A stretch of DNA of 64,000 bases from Hymenopus coronatus. Taxonomy: Eukaryota; Arthropoda; Insecta; Mantodea; Hymenopodidae. This document shows positions 10,381 to 23,565 of this stretch, one piece after another (position 1 is the stretch's first letter; each line of letters opens with the position of its first letter). A model generated the notes under the pieces. It made no database searches, was not told where the DNA came from, and saw nothing but the letters and a program-made list of their open reading frames with translations. The DNA lies in NCBI GenBank assembly GCA_030762935.1, contig CM060900.1:372799132-372863131 (forward strand). The letters are read 5' to 3'. Both the position numbers and the translations under genes were made by a program.

Positions 10381-11857
10381 TTTTATGGGTACCTTATGCA
10401 TGCGCAATGGTACTACCTGTCACCAAAGAGCACATGATCTTAGCAGTTCGTAGCTTAGACTATCTTGGGATATCAGTCTCGTTTCGCACCTTGTTGGAAC
10501 AATTTATTTTCTTACATATAACGTGTGTATTTTTACAATATGGATATAATGTTTAACACTTCATGGTTCGCACAACAGTGACGTGTAGGCAGTAGACAAT
10601 ATTTTCAGAAAGACAACCGCGTATGACACAGTAGTTCTAGTGATTAGAACGACATAATACCTATACAAAAGCAAAGCACCTCTATTCGAAACCTAGAAAT
10701 TGCAGAATTTGTTTATTCCACCGCTTACATAATAGTTTAGTTTTTAAGTTTCAAAGCACACATAACATAAATATTTTCAACAAACCTAGGTGCTCTATTG
10801 CATTGACAAACAATTACTGCCTGTAATATTGAACACTACATAGATTTCACTCACAGTCTTTTGAAAGTGATTTGCTCTGAAGGGCTTAACTTCTTGACTT
10901 CAAAAATATCAACTAAGCGTATTAGTGGTGGTCAAATTATGCACCTCTTTTAGAAAAATAATAAAATTAAAAAACAATGGAAACTTCAGAGAGCGGAGCG
11001 ATCTTACATCATTTAGCCGTGACGATAGCCTGCCCCAATGACTAGCTGTATTGCATAGTGTAGGCATACTCATATGAGGTATGAGTGCTCAGCTGCTCAT
11101 TGGCATATATTCTAGCTTTAACAGCCTGCTCTAGCACAACCACCCTTCCCCACTGCTGTAGTCACAATACATCTCCTGTTTGCAAATTAGTGCTTCTTTA
11201 GAACTCCAAAAAAGAGTGAAATGAAAAGTTAAGGTTTTCCTTGTGTGTTTCGCAAGCAGGTAAGGGTTTTCTTTTATTTATGAACAAAAGAGAAACAGGG
11301 AGAAAGAGAGATTACGAACGTGATTGTCACAATGGTTCAATATGAGAGAGGGAATGGAAGGCGTCATTAGCTTCTGAATGATACAACTTAATATCAAGGG
11401 AACAATGTTGACGTGGTTTATCGTTGTTTTCAACTTAGTTAATAGATGCTGCTTAACAATGCTAAATATGTGGCATATATTACAACTGATTTTTGCCGGC
11501 CTCTGAACAAACTCGTCACACATGTTAATATCCACATAGAACCAGCAAAATGTAACGCGGCCTTAGTCTTAATTAAACTGACCAGCGCAGAACATCCCTA
11601 AATACAGCACTGACCTCGTTTCATAATAAAGGGTACAGATAACCATCACCGAGCTTGGGATTTTGTAAGGAAGGCATCCGTGTAGCTCAATGAGAGGGGA
11701 ATAATTAAGTTGAGACGGCACTACCATTAGATAACGGGTAAGGGTAGCGGATACTACTGCGGCCCTCCATTACCTACTAAGGAGAAGATCAGCAAATACT
11801 CACATACTCAAAATCTAGCAGTCGTATTTTTACCCCATTTCTTTCTGAAAGTACACC
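10381..11857. other. No gene recognised
   Basis: AT-rich, with small motif-free ORFs. The stretch near 10975-11010 (tggaaacttcagagagcgg) recurs near 43185-43205, so at least part is repeat-derived. Confidence 0.4.
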
Positions 11858-12735
11858 GCCTGAGTAAAATTTATTTTTGTATATTTTACATTCTCTGCTA
11901 TGTACGTGTAGTAAAAATGGGGAAGTATTGTGCTATACCCAAAAAAAATTGATTTCCAAATTTCACCAGAAATACACAGAGGCCCACTGATCCCAATGAA
12001 AATATTTATAGAGAAATGTCAGTGTGTGAATGCGTGTTTGTGTTTCTGTGAAAATCATAAATCAAAAACGAAAAGTCGAATAAGTACCAAACTTGGTACA
12101 TAGTTCAGTACCTTCTAAAGATGCGACATAGCTATTTTCAAGAAAATCCTCGCAACAACAGCTACTCTTTAGATGGAACATTTTTTAGAAAAGGTTTATT
12201 TTCTCAAAACAGCTCCAACAATTGTAATTAAAATGCAATACATTATAGATATTTGCACAAGTATAATGAAAATGTTGTATTTTCTGGAAAAGCCTGTGAA
12301 GTCATCTTTATTCAGAGGAAATTATGTACGTATAATCTTGTACAACGGGTAAAGCGATAGACGAAACGTGCTAAACAAGAAATGTAGACCTTTTTTTAAA
12401 GATACAGTTTATTTCAAAATAAAATTATTTTGGCATCAGCCATTTCCGAGATGCCCATTAATAACTTCGAACTGTTCAATACTTAGACAAGTTCCTTCGA
12501 TATTTATTTGTTTCTTACGATTACATAGGAGTATGGCATATTAAGGTCAGCGTATAGCGTAGAGTTCTGAAACATTTTACTATTCCCTTTGTACCTATAA
12601 CGAAATATGTAATGTAGCTATTTCTGCAAAGGTTTACCTTAATTAAAGTGAAGCAGATAGAAAAATAAGTTTTCGTAAGAATAGTTTATATACTCCCTAA
12701 TTAACGATATATGATAAAGAGATTCATATCCATAT
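11858..12735 (+). repeat. Rep1 copy E (variant beta)
   Basis: First of five consecutive direct copies. The 5' half follows the common Rep1 order. After 'cgagatgcccatta' the 3' half is of a different type ('ttcaatacttag', 'ctttgtacctataacg', 'gtagctatttctgcaa') shared with copies H and I and fragment Q. Confidence 0.7.
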
Positions 12736-12744
12736 TACACAGCA

Positions 12745-13550
12745 GACTCTATACTCTCTAGCACATGTACATTACACATAGTACATAGAGAAGATATTTC
12801 ATTCCATCATCTGATGAATCCAACAAAAAAACAGCACTTTTAGTCCATATGTGCGTGTGTGCGCGTGTGTGCCTGTGTGTCTGTGGAGAGCACAACTCAA
12901 AAATGAAAATTCATTGAATACCAAACTTGATATCTAAGTTTAGTATCCTCCAAGGATTCGACATAAAACTTCAGGAAAACCCCCCACCTCAAACTACTCT
13001 TTACATTCAATGTTTTTCGAAATTTTCCGTTTTATAACAAGTGGCTAACGACTTAGATCGAAATTACGTATATTAAAGATGTTTACATGGCAAATAAAAG
13101 CTATATTCTGAAGTTCTTTAGGTATAGCCTCTGAACTCCTCTTCATTATGAATGACTTTTGCATAAATGGTAAATCGTAAGAGAGAGACAAATCCTTACT
13201 GTGCAAAAACCACAGATATTATTAAAACACAACATTTGCCATACACTTTTTTTTGGTCGAGCTAATCATTTCAGAGATATTCCCAGCTACTGATTTCAAT
13301 TTTAAAACATTTTTCTCAAACGCGAGGCCATTCATTTCATATCACTTTTGTTTTACTCCTGGCTATAGAAAGGGAATCACACTCAATGACAATCGCATAG
13401 CGGTATCTTTTAAAGATTCGACTATCGCTTTAACTCAGTTAAAACACTTGTTTCTCTTCTACTCATAAGTAATAGCATTATATATGTAGACAAAAGAATA
13501 ATATTTTGTTAGAACGGTATGTTTGCCGAACTGATAAAAAAAGTCCTTGA
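12745..13550 (+). repeat. Rep1 copy F (variant alpha)
   Basis: Starts 'tactctctagcac', has a (GT)n run near 12850-12885, then the common alpha 3' half ending 'aaaaaaagtccttgaatgg'. Confidence 0.7.
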
Positions 13551-13559
13551 ATGGAATTC

Positions 13560-14310
13560 AATGTTTTTTTTTTATAAAAAACCCGTGTATGTGTTCGTGT
13601 GACTGTAAACACGATAACTCAAAAAGTGCCACCTTTTATTTAAGTGTAGCATATTTTAAGGATGCGACACAAACATTTTCAAGAAAATCCTACATGTAAA
13701 CTTTTTCGAATCGTATTTAGATTTTCTCAAAAATTGCCATAAGGGTTTTTATTAAAATGCCATATGATTAAGATATTTTCATGACAAATGAAGTATATAA
13801 GTTGAATTTTATGGAAATAGCCTCTGAAGATCTTTTCATTCTGGATAACTTTTGTATAACTGGTAAGCCGTAAGAGACAGACAAAAACTTACTACACACA
13901 CACAAAAAAAAACAAAAAAACATGTAGATCCGTTAAAACACACATTTATGTCGAATATATATTTTTGTAGGGTTATAATTTTCGAGATATTCCCTGTTAT
14001 TGGTATATATTCTGAAATACACTTTTCCAAACGGGAAGTCCTCATCCATTTCATCTCTTTTGTTTTACTCCTGGTCATGGAAAGAGGGCCGAATTTCAAT
14101 GCCAATCTCATAGTGACATCATTTAAAGGATTTGACTGTGGCATTAGGCTAGTGTATTTCGTTTTTCCCCTTCTACTTACAAGGAGTCAAGTAATAAGAA
14201 CATGTCTGCTAATGTTTATTACGATTAGCATGATGTAGGTAAAAAAATAATCTTGTGTAAGAACAGTTTGTTTTCAGGACAGATAGAGCAAGTCATATGA
14301 ATGGAAGTCC
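13560..14310 (+). repeat. Rep1 copy G (variant alpha, 5'-truncated)
   Basis: Begins at the internal A/T-rich run followed by 'cccgtgtatgtgt', lacks the first ~130 bp, and ends 'agagcaagtcatatgaatgg'. Confidence 0.7.
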
Positions 14311-14384
14311 TAGGTGTTTAGTTTATCTTGGTTGTTTTTACCACGACAATTTCTTAGACTTCTTACTAAAACTATGGAACTTCT

Positions 14385-15035
14385 TTACAAATGTGAATGC
14401 ATACCTTAAGATTACTATCTTCTAAAGATATGACACGAACATTTTCAACAAAATCCTTCCACGCCAAAATACCCTTAACATGAAAGAGGTATCGAAATTT
14501 TCTATGTACTCAAGATGGATCTAAATATATTGACTAAAATATCACATATTAAAGATATTTACATGAAAAATAAAGTGTATAGCTTAATTTTTTTGTTAGA
14601 ACAGCCTATGAGTTTCTCTTCACCTGAAGGCATTTTGTATAACGTAAGCATAGACGAAAATATACTGCACAAAAGCTGTAGCTCTCTTTAAAATATACAA
14701 TTTATTCACGATTAAAATGTTGTGGCTTAACTCATTTCTGAGATATGCGATATTAATTGTTCGAATTGTTCAATACTTGGTCATTTTTTCATTATTTTCT
14801 ATGTTCAGTTGTTTCTCGTGATTGTATGGAAAATGTGGAAATTAAAGGCCTGAATATAGTGTCTAGTTCTTAAACATTTCGCTTTTCCCTTTGTATCTAT
14901 AACGGAGTGTTACTAAAATTTGTCTGAATTAAAGAAGAGTAGTTGGGAATATAAACTTTCGCACGAATAATTTGTTTACCCACTAATAAAAGTGAGAACG
15001 CAGAGAAAAACTTGTAAATGTAATAAAAGAGATGT
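14385..15035 (+). repeat. Rep1 copy H (variant beta, 5'-truncated)
   Basis: Starts near 'taccttaagattactatc' and carries the beta 3' half ('caatacttggtca', 'ctttgtatctataacgg'). Confidence 0.65.
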
Positions 15036-15049
15036 TTTACTTTCTCTAG

Positions 15050-15162
15050 CATGCAAATATTAGGTAAATAAGGTATTACAATCTACGCAAAAATTGAATA
15101 TAGAGATTTCACCGGAAATACCTGCTTTGAGGCACCCTGAATCCAAAAAAGTAGAAAAGCGC

Positions 15163-15197
<35 letters not shown>

Positions 15198-15655
15198 TGT
15201 CAGTGTCTGTGACAGTTATGTTTCGGTGAACAGCATAACTCAAAAGCGAAATGTCGGATAAATACCAAACTTAATATTTGACCACAGGAAATTCAAGAAA
15301 ATCCTCACATCAAACTCTCCTTTACATCAAAAATTTTTCGAAAGTTTTTATTTCCTGGAATAAAATGGCTATGGTGGTTTTGATTCAAGAAATCTATACT
15401 GAAGACATTTACAAGGCATATAAAGTGCATTATTTTGAATTTGGGGGGGAGGGGGATAGCTTGTGAAGTCCTTTTCATTCGGAAGAAAATTTATGTAATG
15501 CTTCATAACTGGTATGGTTAATGTGCGATACAGGAATAATACTTATCGTACATATAAAATGTAAGTTTCAGCACCCAGTTTATTACAAATAACTTTGGTA
15601 CTATAACCCATTTTAGAGATATCGGTTATTAATGGTTTAAATAGTTCAGTAAGCT
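15050..15655 (+). repeat. Rep1 copy I (variant beta, 3' end cut by S3)
   Basis: Complete 5' start ('tttactttctctagc'), perfect (GT)n at 15165-15195, and the beta signature 'aatggtttaaatagttcag' where the S3 unit takes over. Confidence 0.7.
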
Positions 15656-16160
15656 TAATCACCGAGCAAGCTGGCCTGAGTAGTGCATGCGACTCCCATG
15701 GGACTTTTTGGCAGTTCTCTCGTGTCATCAGACGAATATTGGAGTGATTTCTTTCATATACGAATTTCCTGCCTCTACATATCCTTCCATTAATCATTTC
15801 ATTCATCCTTCACCCCATTTGGTCTGTTTCAGGATTGGAAGTGTCGGCGAGAGAGTTTCGGCGCAGCGTGACAGGGTATAAGGTTTTCTCTGGGAACCTT
15901 CTTTATCCCTCAATCTTTGGCTGGTTGCCGGAGAATACAGATCGCCCCCTTGGGAGGGGTGTTGGGGGTCGGGAAAACTGTCGTTGCGTGCTGTCACTCC
16001 CTGTTCCAGACGCCCGCTGTCTCCTCTCCTCTCATCCCTCCGTCAAGAGAGCGCCCTTTGGTGATCTAGGTACAATACTCTCACGGACCAGGTACTGAGT
16101 CCCATCCGAAAACTCCCTACCGTATCCTGTCCTATCAATACTTAATCATTCATTTAATGT
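15656..16160 (+). mobile_element. SINE-like repeat, family S3
   Basis: Second S3 copy, homologous in order to 5004-5495 ('cgtgtcatcagacgaat', 'gcgcagcgtgacagg', 'ctttggctggttgcc', 'gatctaggtacaata', 'ccgtatcctgtcc'). The head 'ccgagcaagctggcctgagtag' is decayed. It interrupts Rep1 copy I. The overlapping short ORFs differ between the two copies. Confidence 0.55.
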
Positions 16161-16860
16161 CCTGTCAATTTTCAATAATTCTCGCGATGTATGCAGTATG
16201 CTGTGAAGCAGCTTCGTCCGAAAAAAAAATAATAATCTACATCACATTAATAACGCTACTACCGTGGGAGATGGTTCAGACGGTAATATCTGAGACTTGT
16301 TTTTGGCAGATACCTGTCTGGATTCCTTTTGTAAGTGTTAAATATCTGTTTTGCAGATATGCCACCACAGTTGGTGAACACTGGTGAGATATGAAGTGAA
16401 ATGATGATAAGAAAAGAAGTTTGGAAAGGGAACGTTCCAGAATATGTTTAGCTTAACTCCCCGGCATTTGCCAGTATGAGGAATGAAACACCTCAGTCAG
16501 GTAGAACGGTTCTGGTGGGAGAATTATTTCCATTGTATGATCTTAACCTTGGATGGTTTTCTACTTCGGTAGGCGAATGCTGGGGTAGATTATTTGCTAC
16601 CTGAAGTGTTCCTGCTCCCAATTTCCCCTTTCAGGGTAGCAAGCAGGGTAGGCGCAGGGTATGATGGATGTACTTCGAGGACAGAATTGGTTCTCCCCTG
16701 GTATGCATCCTCCTGCCATTGAGGATAGGGGATACTCAAGGGGCGACAGGAAATATTCAGTCTTGAAACGGCCTCTCCGACCTGTGCCTACTGCCATCAA
16801 ATCTGACAACTCTCTTGCCTCATTCCTTCCTTCTAGAGGTTAAGTAAGCACAATAGATCT
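16161..16860. other. No gene recognised; GC-richer, possibly repeat-derived
   Basis: Includes 'tcctcctgccattgaggatagg' -like text at 16700-16730 reminiscent of SINE bodies, but I see no second copy good enough to name it. Confidence 0.35.
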
Positions 16861-18807
16861 AACTGTGATTGCAGGCTGAAATTCTCCTCGGTTTTTAATC
16901 CATATCCAAACATTGCGATTATAGGTTTCAAAATAGACACAGATGAAAGCTTCGGAGTGTTGTGACATTTGATTAAATACTTAAAAAAAGTCCCAAATTC
17001 CAATTCTCCGCAATAAAATGGCATTGCGGTCTTAACAATTTAGGGGAAAGCATAATTTTCTGCACATACAGCATGTCGTGCTCTGTCATTCAACCTACAT
17101 TGACAACCATATAAAACGTTAAATCCTGTTTTCTCGCAATGTTTTATTTTTTCTCAGTAATTTCCCATATTGAAGATGTCTCATAAGATGTAACATTTTC
17201 TAGATTCTGAAGTGACATTATAGCTTGCAAGGGATCAATTAATAGGAAAGATAAACCAGTTTAAAAAGAAAGTGTTTAATTTTCAGGAAAGGGGCATTAA
17301 TATATAAAAATTAAAGATTTTGCGTTGTTTAGTATATAGTAAACTATTAGATTATTTTCCTATAATCATTTAACGTTAAAAACAGCCTTATGTCACAGGG
17401 AACTTATGTGTTAATTAAATGTAGAATAAATATTTAATGAAGCGTCATTAAATTCCCCTTTGTAGCATTCTGAAATGCAGATAAACGATTAATTCTTAAA
17501 AAAGCCACATGAGACAGTCATGTGAAACATGATAGAAATGCTACTGGTAATGCTTGTAATAACTGGTACAGATTTAAATAATATAGAACGTATATCAGAA
17601 TATTATTAAATTTCAGAAGGACATTTTAAATCATATTTTCAGTACATTGCTGCCAGCGGCTTTTCTGGCATCATGTTCTCAATGTCCTTCTTTGGTGCGC
17701 GTTGATATACAGCTAATGTAAATGCAACATACACATGTTGTGAACATGATCTATTGTATCCAGGAAGAGCTTGCATAGTGCATGTGGCTTTAATTAGCCA
17801 TTAAAACGTATCGGCAGGTCAGTGTGCAAAAGCGGGAATATCCGAGATAATTGTTTTTGGCAGCATATTGCGTCAGCAAACAGCTAATGCTTAATAAGCA
17901 GATGAAATTAGTTGGGTAGAGCTGGCATCGCCTTGTCGGCACATATCGCACCATTTATCACTCTGTGTTGAGTAATGGTGCATCAGCTTGGTGGTACAAC
18001 TTGTCATCCCCAACTCGAAACCCATTAACTTTGTCATCAAGTAGACCACAACCAGAGAGAAACCACAATGTTCGCTTAGACAATTTAAGGAGCAGGTGAC
18101 CAAGTCTTTTTTGTTTTGTTTTTTGTTTTTGTGATTCCTGGTTTTAACCTACATTGTACCTTAATATTTACAAAAATAGCACCAGCACTGGTGTAAACAT
18201 CAGATAAACAATTCCTTTCCTCAAATAAGTGTGCAGTGAAAAGAGTTTATTTTTGCGCAGTTCACCATACCACAAGTTAGTGTTTGGTGTTGTCAGGTTG
18301 CTATCCTTTCTTTAGTGCTATCACGTGATCTGCTTTATGCCCTCTCATCTCTTCTTTATTGAAATTACCTGTGCAGTCTTCGTGCTCCTGGAGCCTTAGT
18401 GGATAATTTCGTCGATTGATCTACTGAGGATGTCTGCCGCAGCGACCGTCAGTAGAGGTTCAAAAATGTTTCGTAATTCAGATGCTAATTTAATAATTTG
18501 CAATCTTTATCCCGGTACTGTGAAAATACGGTATCCACCATGGGTGCCAGAAGGTGCTTAGTTTCAAGACAAACATGCATGGGAGTGACACTGCACTCAC
18601 CTAGTTCTTTACAAGGTTGATTTGCAAGCCTATGTTATAAATACAAGTTACAAAAGCAATTAAACAGGATTTAATGTATATTCTAAAGAGTTTTCATAAC
18701 GACTTGATTCTAATGTTATATTCTAAGGTTGAGTTTATCAAAAATACTTTAACCATTTATCCGTGAGCAATTTTAGCACTAATATTAATACTAGGCATTC
18801 AATTCTT
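16861..18807. other. No gene recognised
   Basis: AT-rich, with scattered ORFs of at most ~70 codons on either strand and no motifs. A plus-strand stretch near 17950-18040 reads like decayed coding sequence (HSVLSNGASAWWYNLS) but I do not recognise a family. Confidence 0.4.
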
Positions 18808-18976
18808 GGGTTAGTAGCAGTAGTAGACGCAGTCGCAACCGTAGTAGTAGCAGTAGTAGTAGCAGTATTAGTAGTAGTAGTGAGAGTAGTAGTGAGAGTA
18901 GTAGTAGTAGTAGTAGTAGTAGTGAGAGTAGTAGTGAGAGTAGTAGTGAGAGTAGTAGTAGTGAGAGTAGTAGTGA

Positions 18977-19023
<47 letters not shown>

Positions 19024-21319
19024 AGAGTAGTAGTAGTAGTAGTAGTAGTAGTGAGAGTAGTAGTGGGAGTAGTAGTAGTGAGAGTAGTAGTGAGAGTAGT
19101 AGTAGTGAGAGTAGTAGTAGTAGTGAGAGTAGTAGTAGTGAGAGTAGTAGTGAGAGTAGTAGTAGTGAGAGTAGTAGTGGGAGTAGTAGTAGTGAGAGTA
19201 GTAGTAGAAGTAGTGAGAGTAGTAGTAGTAGTAGCAGTAGTAGTAGTGAGAGTAGTAGTGGGAGTAGTAGTAGTGAGAGTAGTAGTAGTAGTAGTAGTAG
19301 TGAGAGTAGTAGTGAGAGTAGTAGTGAGAGTAGTAGTGAGAGTAGTAGTAGTGAGAGTAGTAGTGAGAGTAGTAGTGAGAGTAGTAGTAGTAGTGAGAGT
19401 AGTAGTAGTGAGAGTAGTAGTGAGAGTAGTAGTAGTGAGAGTAGTAGTGAGAGTAGTAGTGAGAGTAGTAGTAGTGAGAGTAGTAGTGAGAGTAGTAGTG
19501 AGAGTAGTAGTAGTGAGAGTAGTAGTGAGAGTAGTAGTGAGAGTAGTAGTAGTGAGAGTAGTAGTGAGAGTAGTAGTAGTGAGAGTAGTAGTGAGAATAG
19601 TAGTGAGAGTAGTAGTAGTGAGAGTAGTAGTGAGAGCAGTAGTAGTGAGAGTAGTAGTAGTGAGAGTAGTAGTGAGAGTAGTAGTGAGAGTAGTAGTGAG
19701 AGTAGTAGTAGTGAGAGTAGTAGTGAGAGCAGTAGTAGTGAGAGTAGTAGTAGTGAGAGTAGTAGTAGTAGTAGTAGTGAGAGTAGTAGTGAGAGTAGTA
19801 GTGAGAGTAGTAGTAGTGAGAGTAGTAGTGAGAGTAGTAGTGAGAGTAGTAGTGAGAGTAGTAGTGAGAGCAGTAGTAGTGAGAGTAGTAGTGAGAGTAG
19901 TAGTGAGAGCAGTAGTAGTGAGAGTAGTAGTAGTGAGAGTAGTAGTGACAGTAGTAGTAGTAGTAGTGAGAGTAGTAGTGAGAGTAGTAGTAGTAGTAGT
20001 AGTAGTAGTGAGAGTAGTAGTGAGAGTAGTAGTGAAAGTAGTAGTAGTGAGAGTAGTAGTGAGAGTAGTAGTAGTAGTAGTAGCGAGAGTAGTAGTAGTA
20101 GTGAGAGTAGTAGTGGGAGTAGTAGTAGTGAGAGTATTAGTAGTAGTAGTAGTGAGAGTAGTAGTAGTAGTAGTGAGAGTAGTAGTGGGAGTAGTAGAAG
20201 TGAGAGTAGTAGTAGTAGTAGTAGTGAGAGTAGTAGTGGGAGTAGTAGTAGTAGTAGTAGTAGTGAGAGTAGTAGTGGGAGTAGTAGTAGTGAGAGTAGT
20301 AGTAGTAGTAGTAGTAGTGAGAATAGTAGTGAGAGTAGTAGTAGTGAGAGTAGTAGTGAGAGTAGTAGTAGTGAGAGTAGTAGTGAGAGTAGTAGTGAGA
20401 GTAATAGTAGTGAGAGTAGTAGTGAGAGTAGTAGTGAGAGTAGTAGTAGTGAGAGTAGTAGTGAGAGTAGTAGTAGTGAGAGTAGTAGTAGTGAGAGTAG
20501 TAGTAGTGAGAGTAGTAGTGAGAGTAGTAGTGAGAGTAGTAGTAGTGAGAGTAGTAGTAGTGAGAGTAGTAGTGAGAGTAGTAGTAGTGAGAGTAGTAGT
20601 AGTGAGAGTAGTAGTAGTGAGAGTAGTAGTGAGAGTAGTAGTAGTGAGAGTAGTAGTGAGAGTAGTAGTAGTGAGAGTAGTAGTGAGAGTAGTAGTGAGA
20701 GTAGTAGTAGTGAGAGTAGTAGTGAGAGCAGTAGTAGTGAGAGTAGTAGTGAGAGTAGTAGTGAGAGTAGTAGTGAGAGTAGTAGTAGTGAGAGTAGTAG
20801 TGAGAGCAGTAGTAGTGAGAGTAGTAGTAGTAGTGAGAGTAGTAGTGAGAGTAGTAGTGAGAGTAGTAGTGAGAGTAGTAGTAGTGAGAGTAGTAGTGAG
20901 AGTAGTAGTGAGAGTAGTAGTGAGAGTAGTAGTAGTGAGAGTAGTAGTGAGAGTAGTAGTGAGAGTAGTAGTAGTGAGAGTAGTAGTGAGAGTAGTAGTG
21001 AGAGTAGTAGTGAGAGTAGTAGTAGTAGTGAGAGTAGTAGTGAGAGTAGTAGTGAGAATAGTAGTAGTGAGAGTAGTAGTGAGAGTAGTAGGGAGAGTAG
21101 TAGTAGTGAGAGTAGTAGTGAGAGTAGTAGTAGTGAGAGTAGTAGTGAGAGTAGTAGTGAGAGTAGTAGTGAGAGTAGTAGTAGTGAGAGTAGTAGTGAG
21201 AGTAGTAGTAGTGAGAGTAGTAGTGAGAGTAGTAGTGAGAGTAGTAGTAGTGAGAATAGTAGTGAGAGTAGTAGTAGTGAGAGTAGTAGTGAGAGTAGTA
21301 GTGAGAGTAGTAGTAGTGA

Positions 21320-21354
<35 letters not shown>

Positions 21355-21564
21355 AGAGTAGTAGTGAGAGTAGTAGTAGTGAGAGTAGTAGTGAGAGTAG
21401 TAGTAGTAGTGAGAGTAGTAGTGAGAGTAGTAGTAGTGAGAGTAGTAGTGAGAGTAGTAGTAGTAGTGAGAATAGTAGTAGTAGTGAGAGTAGTAGTGAG
21501 AGTAGTAGTGAGAGTAGTAGTGAGGGTAGTAGTAGTAGTAGTAGTGAGAGTAGTAGTGAGAGTT

Positions 21565-21600
<36 letters not shown>

Positions 21601-22273
21601 AGAGTAGTAGTAGTAGTAGTAGTAGTAGTGAGAGTAGTAGTAGTGAGAGTAGTAGTAGTAGTGAGAGTAGTAGTAGTGAGAGTAGTAGTAGTAGTAGTAG
21701 TAGTGAGAGTAGTAGTAGTAGTGAGAGTAGTAGTAGTGAGAGTAGTAGTAGTAGTAGTGAGAGTAGTAGTGAGAGTAGTAGTGAGAGTAGTAGTGAGAGC
21801 AGTAGTAGTGAGAGTAGTAGTAGTAGTAGTAGTAGTAGTGAGAGCAGTAGTAGTGAGAGTAGTAGTAGTAGTAGTAGTGAGAGTAGTAGTGAGAGTAGAA
21901 GTAGTAGTAGTAGTAGTAGTGAGAGTAGTAGTAGTAGTAGTGAGAGTAGTAGTGAGAGTAGAAGTAGTAGTAGTGAGAGTAGTAGTAGTAGTAGTAGTAG
22001 TGAGAGTAGTAGTGAGAGTAGTAATGAGAGTAGAAGTAGTAGTAGTAGTAGTAGTGAGAGTAGTAGTAGTAGTGAGAGTAGTAGTGAGAGTAGTAGTGAG
22101 AGTAGTAGTGAGAGTAGTAGTAGTAGTAGTGAGAGTAGTAGTAGTAGTGAGAGTAGTAGTAGTAGTGAGAGTAGTAGTAGTAGTAGTAGTAGTGAGAGTA
22201 GTAGTAGTAGTGAGAGTAGTAGTAGTAGTGAGAGTAGTAGTAGTAGTGAGAGTAGTAGTGAGAGTAGTAGTGA

Positions 22274-22304
<31 letters not shown>

Positions 22305-22393
22305 CAGAGTAGTAGTGAGAGTAGTAGTAGTAATAGTAGTGAGAGTAGTAGTGAGAGTAGTAGTGAGAGAAGAAGTAATAGTAGTAGTAGTGA

Positions 22394-22429
<36 letters not shown>

Positions 22430-22440
22430 AAGAATTACTA
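18808..22440. repeat. Hierarchical triplet array, (AGT)n with regular GAG
   Basis: Over 3.6 kb made almost only of AGT and GAG triplets in one phase. The main units are GAG(AGT)3 (12 bp) and GAG(AGT)4 (15 bp), often alternating to give 27 bp. The left edge (18808-18890) and the 21550-22440 part have longer pure AGT runs. Variant units with AGC for AGT ('gagagcagtagt', for example near 19635, 19727, 19870, 19908, 20727, 20807) recur in identical neighbourhoods, which implies duplication of larger blocks. The long open frame 18763-22449 (valine/arginine) is a consequence: GTA-GTG-AGA has no stop in that phase. Confidence 0.9.
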
Positions 22441-22469
22441 GTAGTGTAATAGTAGTAGTAGTAGTAGAG

Positions 22470-22508
<39 letters not shown>

Positions 22509-22563
22509 AAATTACTAGTAGAGTAAGTAGTAGTAGTAGAGGTAGTGGTCGTGGTAGTACTAT

Positions 22564-22638
<75 letters not shown>

Positions 22639-22817
22639 AGCTAGTGTACATGGTGGCGGTGGTAGTAGTATAGTAGTAGTAGCAGTAGTAGTAATAGTAG
22701 TGGTAGTAGTGGTAGTGGTGGTGGCCGTAGCGGTAGATGTGGTGATGCTGGTGGTGATGGTGGTAGCAGTAGTAGTAGTAGTAGTAATAATAATAATAAT
22801 AATAATAATAGTAGTGT

Positions 22818-22853
<36 letters not shown>

Positions 22854-22895
22854 AAGTAGCAGTAGAGGTAGTGGTGGCGGTGTTGGTAGTAGTAT

Positions 22896-22931
<36 letters not shown>

Positions 22932-23210
22932 AAGTAGCAGTAGAGGTAGTGGTGGTGGTGTTGGTAGTAGTATTAGTATTAGTAGTGGTAGTAGTAGTAG
23001 TAGTAGTAGTAGTAGAAGTAGCAGTAGAGGTAGTGGTGGTGGTGTTGGTAGTAGTATTAGCAGTAGTAGTAGTAATAATAATAATAATAATAATAGTGTA
23101 AGTAGTAGTAGAAGTACCAGTAGAGGTAGTGGTGGTGGTGTTGGTAGTAGTAGTAGTAGTAGTAGTAGAAGTAGCAGTAGAGGTAGTGGTGGTGGTGTTG
23201 GTAGTAGTAT

Positions 23211-23258
<48 letters not shown>

Positions 23259-23300
23259 AAGTAGCAGTAGAGGTAGTGGTGGTGGTGTTGGTAGTAGTAT

Positions 23301-23371
<71 letters not shown>

Positions 23372-23400
23372 ATGGTAGTAGTAGCAGTAATTGTAGTAGT
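22441..23400. repeat. Complex (AGT)n/(GGT)n array, right end of the triplet tract
   Basis: Continues the AGT tract but with GGT, GCN and (AAT)n runs. A module 'agaagtagcagtagaggt' followed by 'ggtggtggtgttgg' starts at 22852, 22930, 23014, 23110, 23167 and 23257. These are six copies 57-96 bp apart whose spacing varies by the length of the AGT filler. The tract ends directly at the T-run that is the tail of the R1-like LINE. Confidence 0.85.
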
Positions 23401-23565
23401 TTTTTTTTTTTTTTTTGTAAAGGGGGGAAAAACCCTCATGGGCATCATGGAAGATAGCCGTGATGAGCCGGACTCTTACCGACTAAAATAAACCCTCTTT
23501 TCTGTTGGAATCCTACTTGGAACTACCTAAAAATAGGTAACACATCAATTAGGAAACCTGAGACC

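Noticed and set aside
18763..22449. A 1,228-codon open frame rich in valine and arginine
   Set aside because: It is the stop-free phase of an AGT/GAG triplet array; the serine/glutamate phase and minus-strand phases are also largely open. No start context or domain, no complexity.
18808..23400. CRISPR-like array of repeats and spacers
   Set aside because: The alternation is of pure triplets without unique spacers, in eukaryotic DNA with retrotransposons.
22304..23491. Long poly-Thr, poly-Leu and poly-Val frames
   Set aside because: Translations of (AGT)n and (GGT)n tracts in other phases.
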